64,000 bases of DNA from Bdellovibrionales bacterium CG10_big_fil_rev_8_21_14_0_10_45_34. Its GTDB lineage: Bacteria > Bdellovibrionota > Bdellovibrionia > Bdellovibrionales > 1-14-0-10-45-34. Made by a program: the position numbers and the translations under genes. Shown in pieces: positions 54,084-63,263 of the stretch (the first letter of the stretch is position 1; each line of letters starts with the position of its first letter). The stretch is taken from assembly GCA_002778785.1 (NCBI GenBank), contig PEZS01000008.1, positions 7,207 through 71,206 on the forward strand, given 5' to 3'. The notes below the pieces were generated by a model that was not told the DNA's origin, ran no database searches, and was given only the letters and a program-made list of their open reading frames with translations.

Positions 54084-56303
54084 TTAATTCTGCGATGCAA
54101 ATACGAAAGGATATACCACCTCGGCCTCTTGCCCTGGCGGTGGATCAGGAAATCTCCAAGTTCGAAACTTGTTTACAATACAAGTTTCGACTTCGGAGTT
54201 GTTCAGCGATGAAGTGTCCACATTAGCTGACCCGACTCGTCCTCTTTCTACTATTGTCCAACGAATAACTACTTTTCCAAATAAACTCGGGTTTCGGTTG
54301 AGTGCCCGTTCATAACAAGATTTAATCTGACGCAAGTTTTGAAGAATAACTCTTCTAATGGCTTCCTTGTCGATAGTTCCGGTAAACGCTTCTTCTGAAC
54401 CACCGGGTATAATTTTAGTCCCTTTGATGCCACCAAGACCGCCGTCTCCGTAACCAGTGACGCCCCCGCCACGACCCTTCGTATTCACGCCTGCTATACC
54501 AACAGTGGCTGTGCCACTGCCTCCCTTACCAAGCGTTTTTAGACCCGGCTCCGAAGCCGAAGAATTATCACCTGCTCCCAATCCACCCTGGCCTTTTGCA
54601 TCTCGACTTAGTCCCCCAACAACGTCAGAGCCACTTACGGCTTTTTCAATTGCTGATTGCGTGCCTTTGGTACCGAATACGCTCAGTAAGCCTGTCTTTC
54701 TCACATCACGAGGGGCAGGCGCTGCGGCACCCGCTTTTTCTCCTGCACTTTTGTTCGCTGTACCTGATGTGCCTTTGCCGATGTTTTTCGAGGTCAACCT
54801 TACTTCATTCGATTGAGAATTATTCGGAGCCGCCTCAGCAGGAGTTTTTTCCGGCAACCTGATGGGTGAACCCGCCGCAGGCTGATTAGGCTTAGGCGTA
54901 TCTTGCAGCCCTTGCTCGGCTACTTTCTGAGGTTGCGAACGTTTTTTATAGACAAAAACTGCCTTGCGCAAAACCTCTTCTTCAACTTTGTCTTCTTCCA
55001 TAATTTCAGGGCTATACACAGCAAAGTAAAGTGCAGCAATCGTGGTGAAAATAATGGTACCAACAATTGTAGCTAGCTCTGATGTAGAAAAGAAAAGGAA
55101 CGGTGCGAGTGCAGGCTTCGGACTCGGTAAACGGTATCTTATGTAAACGGATACCCCATCGCTGAACTCGACTTGAATCAGCTCCTCTTGTTGAAGATTG
55201 ATCCAGTAGCCTCCGGCAGCAGGCGTGATCAAACTCTTAGAGATCAATTCCGAAAAAGTCATAATACTTTTTGAAGACTTCACACAACCAACAGAGTTTG
55301 CCTGAATAAATATCTGCACTCCGCGATCAATTTTGATCAGAGGCTGCCCTTGAAATCCCATTCCTATGAGCGGCAGAAAAATCTGATTCTTAGGATGGTT
55401 CCCGACGTAGAAGGTTCCTGGGCTATCGAAATGGTAAGTCGAAATAACTCGGTCTCGCCACCCCACGAGAACTTCAACTTGGCTTCCCTTTGTGAGCTCA
55501 AGGGATTCAATAAGATCAGGGCCTGTGGGTTCAATTTTTGGTTCGCGGCTTTTACTATAGGCAGACTGCTCCTGCCCTCTGAGAGGTAGATCAATATCCG
55601 GAATTATTTCTGTAGCCCCTTGAGAGGATGATGCGACTATTTCACTCGATCGAATCTCATCTGGTGCAGTGACCAGGGGAACTACGTCTGGAATCTTCTT
55701 TATCGGAACTGACTTTTTCTCAAAAGTCTTTTGAGGAGCCTTCGGCTTAACCAGAGACTCATCGCTTTGTAGCGTATCCGCTTCCTTGGCAGGTGGTTTC
55801 TCCGTTTGTGCCGAAGTCATTTCTTTAACAGGTACTGTCTTATTGCTTACTGTGTCGGAGCCTTTTCTTCGAGCGCCTTCTGCGCTCGGTTCAACTTTTA
55901 CACTACTAAAATCCAAATCCAATTTTGGAATAGGCTTCTTCGAAGGGGGCGGTGGAGGCGGCGGAATTACTACGTTTTGAGTGGGGCCAGGAGAAACCTT
56001 GCGAGGAATTCCTACAAAATATTCAATCTGAAATGGACCAACACCAATTCGATCCTCAGACTTTATCTTTGCATCTAGAATTCGCTCCCCGTTCAGTAAA
56101 GTTCCTTTTTCAGAACCCAAATCACAAATGTAGTGAGCATCCTGTCTTCTCTCGATCATGCAGTGGATTGAGGAAACTTCGGGAGCATCAAGCCGAACCT
56201 GAACGTCGGCGGCTGCTCCGACAACTATCTGTTCGTCTGTCAGCTGCTTCACTTCCAGCAGTTGACCCATTCTATAAATGCGAAGAATTACAGGTTCGCT
56301 CAA
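54084..56303 (-). CDS. FHA-TM-TonB-like protein, GltG/PglI-like (operon 2)
   Basis: A 739-residue coupling protein. The N-terminal FHA domain (about 20-97) shows SSIHCMIE and GSEKGTLLNGERI. A seven-proline run (about 117-123) and a disordered acidic/Ser region follow. A second FHA-like beta domain (about 275-380) precedes a transmembrane helix (about 410-432). A long Gly/Ala/Ser-rich periplasmic arm leads to the C-terminal AgmX/PglI-type domain with CYERALNRNPSLFGKVVI and a second Cys in VETCIV. It is longer than its operon 1 paralogue (495 residues), mainly through the middle domain. The small protein gene overlaps its start by 4 nt. Confidence 0.82.
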   Translation of the reverse strand: MSEPVILRIYRMGQLLEVKQLTDEQIVVGAAADVQVRLDAPEVSSIHCMIERRQDAHYICDLGSEKGTLLNGERILDAKIKSEDRIGVGPFQIEYFVGIPRKVSPGPTQNVVIPPPPPPPSKKPIPKLDLDFSSVKVEPSAEGARRKGSDTVSNKTVPVKEMTSAQTEKPPAKEADTLQSDESLVKPKAPQKTFEKKSVPIKKIPDVVPLVTAPDEIRSSEIVASSSQGATEIIPDIDLPLRGQEQSAYSKSREPKIEPTGPDLIESLELTKGSQVEVLVGWRDRVISTYHFDSPGTFYVGNHPKNQIFLPLIGMGFQGQPLIKIDRGVQIFIQANSVGCVKSSKSIMTFSELISKSLITPAAGGYWINLQQEELIQVEFSDGVSVYIRYRLPSPKPALAPFLFFSTSELATIVGTIIFTTIAALYFAVYSPEIMEEDKVEEEVLRKAVFVYKKRSQPQKVAEQGLQDTPKPNQPAAGSPIRLPEKTPAEAAPNNSQSNEVRLTSKNIGKGTSGTANKSAGEKAGAAAPAPRDVRKTGLLSVFGTKGTQSAIEKAVSGSDVVGGLSRDAKGQGGLGAGDNSSASEPGLKTLGKGGSGTATVGIAGVNTKGRGGGVTGYGDGGLGGIKGTKIIPGGSEEAFTGTIDKEAIRRVILQNLRQIKSCYERALNRNPSLFGKVVIRWTIVERGRVGSANVDTSSLNNSEVETCIVNKFRTWRFPDPPPGQEAEVVYPFVFASQN

Positions 56304-56554
56304 GGATTACCACCGGATCTGAGGTCGTCTGAATATCTTCGCATTTCAGGCAAGAAATTATCCCGCATTTTGATCATACGTCCAAAATCAATTTGCTTTC
56401 TTTGTAGCAGATAAAACAACTCTGGCTTTCTGAGTTCACCCTCAACAAGCTGATCTTCAAAGTTAATCTGTGTGCGCTTTTTATCGACGGTCTCTGCATT
56501 GACGACGGCCACACCTAGCTGGATTATTGAAAGAAGCAATAGTCTACTTATCAT
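56300..56554 (-). CDS. Small exported protein conserved in both gliding-type operons
   Basis: An 84-residue product with signal peptide (to about residue 20). The mature part reads QINFEDQLVEGELRKPELFY, then QRKQIDFGRM and KMRDNF. Order and spacing of these motifs match the 80-residue protein at 33322, and both lie between the TPR lipoprotein gene and the FHA/TonB gene. It overlaps the lipoprotein gene by 11 nt. The conservation after duplication indicates an essential part of the apparatus. Confidence 0.72.
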   Translation of the reverse strand: MISRLLLLSIIQLGVAVVNAETVDKKRTQINFEDQLVEGELRKPELFYLLQRKQIDFGRMIKMRDNFLPEMRRYSDDLRSGGNP

Positions 56555-57491
56555 CTTTGGTATCCATCTGACTCTTTATGTCCTCTACAGTCCGTGAGAT
56601 ATCTTGACTATTTGTGAGTAGTCGAATTCGATTCAAAATTTCACGCGCTTTCTCGGGCTTCTTTTTATTTTCAACGAGAAGTCTCGCGTAGTTGAGGAGG
56701 ATTTTCTCGTTACTAGACTTTTCTACTGCAGAATCTTCAAGTACCCCAAGAGCATCCCGCTTATCACCTAGACCCTCCAGACATAAGGCGTAGAGATTCG
56801 CTATTTCTACGTTTGTTTTGTTCTTTCGATGAGAAACTTTAAGGAGATCTTTTGCTCTATCATAAATACCCGCTTTTAAGAGCACTTGTCCGTAACCCAA
56901 AGCGGCACCATAGTGATCACCGTCTTTCTGAAGTGCTTTTCGCAGCTCGATTTGAGCAAGTTCTTTTTCGCCCTCAAGCTCATACGAGTACGCCATAAGA
57001 TAAAAGTAGTTCGCGGAGTTCTTGCTCTTTTCGCTAATTCTTCGCATAACCAGGCGGCCCATCAACGATTTACCTTGTCCAAGGTAGGCTGCAGCTAAAA
57101 CTAAAAGCGCTTCGTCATTGCCAGAACTTCTTTCTAGTACAGCTCTTGCTTGCTCCTTTGCCTTCTCGTAATTTCGCTCCTCGAGCGAACGCTTCATTTG
57201 CTGAATCTCGTCGGACGACACTTTTTTGGGCTTAGGTGATTCGTACTCCTGCTTTTCCGCCTCTGCTCCCGCATTAGCCGCAATCCCCTGCTGAGCCAAA
57301 TTAGCCTGCGACGAATCAGACGATTGGGAATTTTGTTCGTCTTTTATGGATTCTTTAACCGCGTCGGATTTTAAAGTAGATGTTGAGCTACAACCCAAGA
57401 AAGTCACTAGAAGCTGACTATAAACGATGAACGCCACTGCCTGTCGGGCAGTCGACTTACTCAAAATAAAAATACTCGCTTCTTTAAGCAA
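56544..57491 (-). CDS. TPR lipoprotein, GltE/AglT-like (operon 2)
   Basis: A 315-residue lipoprotein whose lipobox TFLGC places the modified Cys near residue 34; a TTG start gives an unusually long signal segment, and an in-frame GTG about 17 codons later is an alternative. A Gln/Ser/Ala-rich spacer (about 45-90) precedes five or so TPR units (about 95-300). It is the counterpart of the operon 1 lipoprotein at 33561. Confidence 0.75.
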   Translation of the reverse strand: MLKEASIFILSKSTARQAVAFIVYSQLLVTFLGCSSTSTLKSDAVKESIKDEQNSQSSDSSQANLAQQGIAANAGAEAEKQEYESPKPKKVSSDEIQQMKRSLEERNYEKAKEQARAVLERSSGNDEALLVLAAAYLGQGKSLMGRLVMRRISEKSKNSANYFYLMAYSYELEGEKELAQIELRKALQKDGDHYGAALGYGQVLLKAGIYDRAKDLLKVSHRKNKTNVEIANLYALCLEGLGDKRDALGVLEDSAVEKSSNEKILLNYARLLVENKKKPEKAREILNRIRLLTNSQDISRTVEDIKSQMDTKDDK

Positions 57492-57492
57492 A

Positions 57493-60400
57493 CTATATCT
57501 CCAGTATCAAAGGTAGGGGTACATCTACAATTTCTCCTGTAAAAACAGGCGTCTTACTTGCTCCAAGTCTCTTTAATCCACCTATAGCTTGAGCTGTGAA
57601 GTCAGAATAACTATCTAATTGTTGGCTCTTAGCAATGGCACTGCTGAAGTTTTCAATACTCTTTTGCTGTAAAGGTTCGCCGATTTTAAGAATCTCTTTC
57701 CTGTAGAGATCGGCCTCTTCCGCGGTGAGTCCGCTTGGAAGTGGTGCTTTGATCAGTTGCTCAGCAATGTCTTCGTAGGCAAGGCCGAGAGTCGCAAGCG
57801 CGCCCACGATGTATTTCGGACTATCAATTTTAATAACTTTTGCTAGCTCTCTGTTCAAAGCATCTAGCTTTGCCAATTTTTCTTTGAGAACTTTTGCTTG
57901 AGTATTTGGATTCCTTGGAATCCTTAACTTCCGATATTCTTCAAACTGTCTCTGAACATCGGAAAACTGGGCCTCTGCAAAATACTCTTTCGAAATGTCG
58001 TTGGTACGGCCCTTAAGCCGTCCGTAGACGAGCTCCGTCAAATCGTACCACCTGTCGGAATCCGCAGTTTTCCCCATTTTACGATTCAGCCGAGCTAGCA
58101 TTGCATGAGCTTCAACAACTCGGTCTGGGTCTCTAGGGTTCTCTTTGAGATATCGTTCATAAGTTTTGCCGGCAGAGAAATTCTTGCCGCCTCGTTGATA
58201 CATTTTGGCGATTCGAAAAAGTGCAAGTGGCCTTTCGGCAGATGGCGCCAAATCATAGAACTTTTCAAACATCTGTATAGCAGATGAGTCTTGCCCGAGA
58301 GCTTCGTATATAACTGCCGCATTAAAGGCGTAGTCAGCCGCTTTAGGGTCTTTGGGATTCGCTTTGATAAAGCCACGAAGTTCGTGAGCCACCTCTTCAA
58401 ATCTGCCGGAGAGTTCAAACAACCTTATTCGTAAGTCAAATGCCTGTCGCTCAAGCTTTCCTTTTTTGGAATCTGGCAAAGCTGCAAACTTTGAATGCAT
58501 TTTAAGAGCCCTGGCATTGTCACCGGCTCGCTCAAAATTTACCGCAGAATTAAAAATTGCCGCTGGCAACAGTGTAGACTTGGCATGCTGCAACGAGAAT
58601 TTTTCAAAAGCTTCGGCGGATTCGGCGTACTTACCTGAAGTTTCTAGCTCTTGCCCTTTCTTGAATGATGCCTTTTCGACAACATCTTGTACATCAAGCT
58701 GGATCTCTGCCGTCTTTAGGCCGGGCGTCTTGAGAATTGTTTGACCAGCCCTTGCTAAAGATTCGTAGTCCTTCCGGAGATTGTAGATATCTAAAATAAG
58801 ATTCGCTGAATAAACAGCTGACTGTGACTTAGGATGATTTTTCACAACGTTTTCGAAATAAACAATAGCCTTGTCAAAATGGTTGTAGGAATAGTGCAAG
58901 CGGCCCAGCTTAAACGTAATATCTTCAACTTTAGTTCCTTTCGGAAATTCGGAGATGTATTGATCGCCAGCTTGGATAAAGGCCAACTCTTTCTCGCCGA
59001 ACCCTATTGGCTCCAATGAATCACCGGCTTTTCTCCGAACGTCTTCTTCTTTCGGCAAAGGCTTCTCGTAGGCGAGCACTTGATTGAGCACAGAGTCTTC
59101 GTAATACTTGCTGCCTTTAGCATTGGCAGCTACCCACTTGTACTGATCACCGGCAAGTTCATACTCTTTCAAATCATAGAGTAACTCGCCGAAAAAGAAT
59201 CTCATTTCAAACAGCTTATCTGTGTTAGAGAAATTTTTCAGATAAAGTATGTATCCACTTTTTGCAATCTGCCTTACAACATTAGAACCAGAGTTTTGAG
59301 CTGTTTGGTGCTGCTGCAAAACATATTCTCTTAAGGTCTTTTCGCGAAGGTCCTCAGATTTCTTAGTAAGATCCGCATCGTTTTTGTTTGCCTGATACCA
59401 AGCACTACTATTGCTATAGCTTTCAATCCACCGGAAGAGTTCACGACGAAAAACTCTTCTGTCCCCTCCACCGAGATAGTTTTGAACGATTTGATATTGG
59501 TATTCGAAGGCCTTTGGAGCAGTGGGATTGCGATCTAAAAGCAAACTAAACGTATATCGAGCCTCTTCCCTTCTGCCTTTGTCTGAGTAGACATAGGCAA
59601 GCCGCTCGAGCATTTCCCAAGCTTTCTCAGCACCGACGAGAGAACTGAAGTATCGAAAAGCTGTTTCATAGTTTCGCGATTCGCCGAAAATAGGTACAAG
59701 ATCTCTAAGGGCCTCGTTAACTAGGCGAACACGACTTACTTTACCGAATCGCGAATCTGACTTTTCTTCTTCGCTCTGGCCGAAGCGAATCACTTTTTCG
59801 AGACTCGAAATTGCATTTTCAATTTTGCCTAACCTGTATTGACACCAGGCCGCTTTGTAAAGAGCAAAGGAGAAGACGCGTGAGCGCTTTTTCTGGATAA
59901 CCGCTTGGTAATTATCAAGCGCCTTAGCCCACTGTTCGTTCTCAAAGTAAAACTCCCCTAATGCAAAGAAGCTTTCAGTGATGAAGACACTCTTCGGAAA
60001 TCTTTCAGTAAGTATCTCATAGTAGCGGGCACCCTTTTTGACGTCTCCAATTTCAAAAAAATTATATCCTACAAAAAACAAAGCTTGATCTGCGTCTTTG
60101 CTCTTGGGGAAGTCTCTCAGGTACCACTCGTAAAGTTGAATTGCCTTGCGATTAAATTTTTGAGGCTCGGCGAGATCAATGGTTGGCTTCCTGCCTTTTT
60201 GACCTCTCTTGAGCCATGCTTGTACCTTTTTCTCAAAGTCTTCTTGCTTGCGAAACTCAATAAGCCTGGCCTTCTCTATGTATAGCTCAGCCAATCGCAA
60301 CCAAAGCTCGCCTCTTCGATCTGTCTTCCGATATTTCTGGGTTAGCTGATAGAGTTGATCGATCTCGTCATCGACAAGTCTCTCTAGTTTTGCCTCACCG

Positions 60401-60666
60401 GTTTCGGCTGCCACAAAATTCTTAAAACTACTGGGCGGCTTAATCATTTCAAGATTGTAGGAGCGTGCCTTTCGATCTGGCTTTGCAACTGGAGGCAATG
60501 AGATGCGCGCCTTTTTAATATCAATTGAAGACTTCTTGCTGTTTCGTTGAATGCGATTAAGCAAATCACTTACACGCTTTTTATCCTGTTTGGCAGCTAG
60601 CTCCTGCCCGGCACCTAAAAAGGTGGCTACTGTAAGGATTGTAGTTAAAACAACTCGACCAAGCAA
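57493..60666 (-). CDS. Large periplasmic TPR protein, GltD/AgmU-like (operon 2)
   Basis: A 1057-residue exported protein. The signal peptide is followed by a Lys/Arg-rich segment and then TPR units over most of the sequence. It has the recurring phrase ALYKAAWCQYRLGKIENAIS (near residue 268), equivalent to YKAAWSKYNLNNALGGL in the operon 1 protein. Later units include FNAAVIYEALGQDSSAIQMF. Its size and repeat content match GltD/AgmU in M. xanthus. The paralogues share order and spacing of conserved repeats despite low overall identity. Confidence 0.75.
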   Translation of the reverse strand: MLGRVVLTTILTVATFLGAGQELAAKQDKKRVSDLLNRIQRNSKKSSIDIKKARISLPPVAKPDRKARSYNLEMIKPPSSFKNFVAAETGEAKLERLVDDEIDQLYQLTQKYRKTDRRGELWLRLAELYIEKARLIEFRKQEDFEKKVQAWLKRGQKGRKPTIDLAEPQKFNRKAIQLYEWYLRDFPKSKDADQALFFVGYNFFEIGDVKKGARYYEILTERFPKSVFITESFFALGEFYFENEQWAKALDNYQAVIQKKRSRVFSFALYKAAWCQYRLGKIENAISSLEKVIRFGQSEEEKSDSRFGKVSRVRLVNEALRDLVPIFGESRNYETAFRYFSSLVGAEKAWEMLERLAYVYSDKGRREEARYTFSLLLDRNPTAPKAFEYQYQIVQNYLGGGDRRVFRRELFRWIESYSNSSAWYQANKNDADLTKKSEDLREKTLREYVLQQHQTAQNSGSNVVRQIAKSGYILYLKNFSNTDKLFEMRFFFGELLYDLKEYELAGDQYKWVAANAKGSKYYEDSVLNQVLAYEKPLPKEEDVRRKAGDSLEPIGFGEKELAFIQAGDQYISEFPKGTKVEDITFKLGRLHYSYNHFDKAIVYFENVVKNHPKSQSAVYSANLILDIYNLRKDYESLARAGQTILKTPGLKTAEIQLDVQDVVEKASFKKGQELETSGKYAESAEAFEKFSLQHAKSTLLPAAIFNSAVNFERAGDNARALKMHSKFAALPDSKKGKLERQAFDLRIRLFELSGRFEEVAHELRGFIKANPKDPKAADYAFNAAVIYEALGQDSSAIQMFEKFYDLAPSAERPLALFRIAKMYQRGGKNFSAGKTYERYLKENPRDPDRVVEAHAMLARLNRKMGKTADSDRWYDLTELVYGRLKGRTNDISKEYFAEAQFSDVQRQFEEYRKLRIPRNPNTQAKVLKEKLAKLDALNRELAKVIKIDSPKYIVGALATLGLAYEDIAEQLIKAPLPSGLTAEEADLYRKEILKIGEPLQQKSIENFSSAIAKSQQLDSYSDFTAQAIGGLKRLGASKTPVFTGEIVDVPLPLILEI

Positions 60667-60687
60667 AATGCTGCCCCCTTAAAAGCC

Positions 60688-62316
60688 CTAATTGCAGCTC
60701 TGAACTCCCACATAATGATAGTTGCCAATCTCATCTAACCAATACTCGCCATCGGACGGCCAATATTCATAACCATTTTGGATATAAAAATCCCTCTCGT
60801 TGTCGGAGTCGATCTGCGTATCTGTACCCTGCGCAGCGATCTCCTTTCTGAGCTGTTCTTTCTTCCCTCTGACGAGCTCATATCTGGAAAACTCAACTTG
60901 TTGAAACAGTGTCTGAAGTGCCGACTGGTGCCGACGAATATGAGAAAGCCCCCTTCTCCCAAGGTTTTGAACGACCTTATTCTTTCTTTCATTGAGAATT
61001 TTCTGGGACCAGTTACCGATTTTTGAATTCTTCCACGTTGCAGGCAAAGCGTTTACAACTTGAGCCTCTTGATCGAGCGCATCCAAATATCTTAAAAGAT
61101 TTTGAACGTCCCCCTCTTTAAGGATACTTCGGAGCACTGAAAACGGGAGCCTCAGCTCGTCTTTTTTCTTTTTGCCCTCTTTGTATTCTTCAAACTTTGC
61201 TCTTAATGTCAGTAGCTGTTTAGCCGTTTCATTTGCGGCACCCTTCATCTTAGTGAAACGGTTCATCGCGTCCAAGACGGGTTGATATTGGTTATCAAAA
61301 AAGTCTAGGGTGATCTCCATCTCGTCGTACTGACAAATGAAAAGATAGACGAAGGCCCTCAGCAAAATGGATTCCGGAAGATAATGATCCTCGTAGTACG
61401 GAGAGTGCAAAGTGTGCATTTGGCTCAGAACAGAACGAAATCGAGCAGCCCGAAAGTGAGCCCAGCTGCCTTCAAAAACCGCATCATGCCAATATGGGGA
61501 GTCCAACGGAACCTCACCATAGTATTTAATGGCTTTTTCCCAATCTTTTGCTTGATAGAAAACTCTCGCCTTACCCATAAGCGCCATGACACGAACTGAA
61601 TCATTAACCTTTTGACCGGTTCGAGAAGATCCTAGTCGATTGAATACTTGAATGGAGTCGTTCAATTGATTCATTTCAGCTAAAGAGAGAGCCTCAAGAT
61701 ACTTGGCCTGGATATACCACTCACTGCCTTCATTGACTTTTCGAAAGCTCTGAGCTGCTCCTGCTGGATCTCCTTTTGATCGCTGTATCTCACCGATTCT
61801 AAAAAGTAACATATCATGATTATTTTTAGGAAACTCACTGAGGCGCACTTTAGAAATAGCATACTTCAAAAGGCCAGAGTCATTCAGTGCGTTTGCAGAA
61901 AGCGAAAGCTTCTCGAGTGATTTTCTAACGTACTCACTGCCTCCGTCTCGCACGACCAAAGTAAATTGCACAGCGGCTGCTTGAAATAGTTTTAATTCAA
62001 AGAGCATAAGCCCTAATATATATCTCAACTGCATTCTCTTGCTTGCCAATGAAGGCTGTGAAATCAATCCATGTAAATCCATAGATGCTTCGACGTATTT
62101 CCCTGCTTTGGCCAACTCCAAAGCCCTGTTCAATTTTGTCTGCAGTACGTTTCGCTTGCGCGGAACGGCTCGACGACTCACCTTTTTCTTTGTCGCGCCC
62201 GTTGATGATTTAGCTTTTGCACGGTTCGGCTGGGCTTTTCGTCGTGACGACTGCGATTGCCCCATCACAGCTAGTAGAAAAATAGAAATCGCTATCCAGA
62301 TTGTCGCTTTTTTCAT
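60688..62316 (-). CDS. Exported TPR protein, GltC-like (operon 2)
   Basis: A 542-residue exported protein: signal peptide (to about residue 22), basic linker (about 23-60), TPR-type helical repeats (about 60-290), a segment LHSPYYEDHYLPES followed by FICQYDEM, then a helical region and the terminal motif SDGEYWLDEIGNYHYVG. These motifs are shared with the 847-residue protein at 28364. It directly follows two outer-membrane barrel genes, matching the gltA-gltB-gltC grouping known in M. xanthus. The stop is 21 nt before the large TPR gene start. Confidence 0.75.
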   Translation of the reverse strand: MKKATIWIAISIFLLAVMGQSQSSRRKAQPNRAKAKSSTGATKKKVSRRAVPRKRNVLQTKLNRALELAKAGKYVEASMDLHGLISQPSLASKRMQLRYILGLMLFELKLFQAAAVQFTLVVRDGGSEYVRKSLEKLSLSANALNDSGLLKYAISKVRLSEFPKNNHDMLLFRIGEIQRSKGDPAGAAQSFRKVNEGSEWYIQAKYLEALSLAEMNQLNDSIQVFNRLGSSRTGQKVNDSVRVMALMGKARVFYQAKDWEKAIKYYGEVPLDSPYWHDAVFEGSWAHFRAARFRSVLSQMHTLHSPYYEDHYLPESILLRAFVYLFICQYDEMEITLDFFDNQYQPVLDAMNRFTKMKGAANETAKQLLTLRAKFEEYKEGKKKKDELRLPFSVLRSILKEGDVQNLLRYLDALDQEAQVVNALPATWKNSKIGNWSQKILNERKNKVVQNLGRRGLSHIRRHQSALQTLFQQVEFSRYELVRGKKEQLRKEIAAQGTDTQIDSDNERDFYIQNGYEYWPSDGEYWLDEIGNYHYVGVQSCN

Positions 62317-63167
62317 CGGTATTTTGCCCCCGGGAAGAAAAAGCTGACGCCGAGATTGAGATGCATATCTATGAAGGACGACTCAGCCGAAGCGCCACGC
62401 GCCTTCGCCTGGTACCAGTACCAGCCAAGATCCCATCGAAGTGCCATTGACTTACTCAAAGCGAAAATTTGCCCAGTTCCTCCATGAAATGTGAGAGCTG
62501 GGTCAGGTTGATTAGTCTGCGTCATTCCCATTCCAAGCGAGAAGTACATATCAAATGGAACTATGGAGCGATTCGAGACTCCTAATTTACCGTAGATTGG
62601 TGACCACTTAACATCTGCTCCGTAATAAGAAGTTGGAGTTACGAGGGCATTGGTTAAAACTCCCCGCTTTTCTTTTAGATCTGTCGTAATCTGGCGCTCG
62701 GTAGAACCCATATACGAACCCGTAACTTCAACCGCCCAATACTCAGTAAAGCTATACGCCATTCTACCGGCAAACATCGACGACAAGAAGAATGCTTGAT
62801 TGAGCACGATTCCCAATGACGGAAAGAACTCAAATCGATTCGTCTTCGGCAGGAACCTACGCTGAATAACAGCGATGTCTGAATATGCTGAAAGCTTTGT
62901 CAAATCGGAGGGTTTTTCATACACTTGTGCATTTGATTCTGCAGGGTTCTGCGCTTCTACCGCCTCGTCCACTGAAGGACTCGAGCTGCTTACATCCGAG
63001 GATGTTGAATCTTCAGCTTGTGAACCTGATGAGTCAACATCTCCGCCGTAGGTTTCTTCTGGGTAGGATTCTAACTCATCAAGAACTTGATCCACAGAAG
63101 ATTGCGCTCTCAACGTGGGCGTTGAAAGAATTAAACCGATGAAAATTACGTTGAAAGCACGCAGCAT
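62313..63167 (-). CDS. Outer-membrane beta-barrel protein, OMP_myx_plus-like (operon 2)
   Basis: A 284-residue product with signal peptide, an acidic Ser/Glu-rich stretch (about 25-90), then a barrel domain from about residue 108. Strand segments include MAYSFTEYWAVEVTGSYMG, FDMYFSLGMGMTQT and LRWDLGWYWYQAKA, and the end has a typical aromatic strand (NLGVSFFFPG). It is the second barrel gene of operon 2. AAGGA precedes the ATG. It overlaps the TPR gene by 4 nt. Confidence 0.75.
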   Translation of the reverse strand: MLRAFNVIFIGLILSTPTLRAQSSVDQVLDELESYPEETYGGDVDSSGSQAEDSTSSDVSSSSPSVDEAVEAQNPAESNAQVYEKPSDLTKLSAYSDIAVIQRRFLPKTNRFEFFPSLGIVLNQAFFLSSMFAGRMAYSFTEYWAVEVTGSYMGSTERQITTDLKEKRGVLTNALVTPTSYYGADVKWSPIYGKLGVSNRSIVPFDMYFSLGMGMTQTNQPDPALTFHGGTGQIFALSKSMALRWDLGWYWYQAKARGASAESSFIDMHLNLGVSFFFPGAKYR

Positions 63168-63222
63168 TTTTATTCCTTATTTAAAGGATAGAGATATCTT
63201 ATCAATTTTGAAAGTGATTCAG

Positions 63223-63244
63223 CCAGACCTAGACCGGACCTAGA
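63223..63244. repeat. 11-bp tandem repeat between barrel genes
   Basis: CCAGACCTAGA is followed directly by CCGGACCTAGA (one mismatch), in the 96-nt gap between the two barrel genes. It may be a protein-binding site or slippage product. No clear promoter was found beside it. Confidence 0.6.
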
Positions 63245-63263
63245 GAATTAAAAAGCATTTTAA

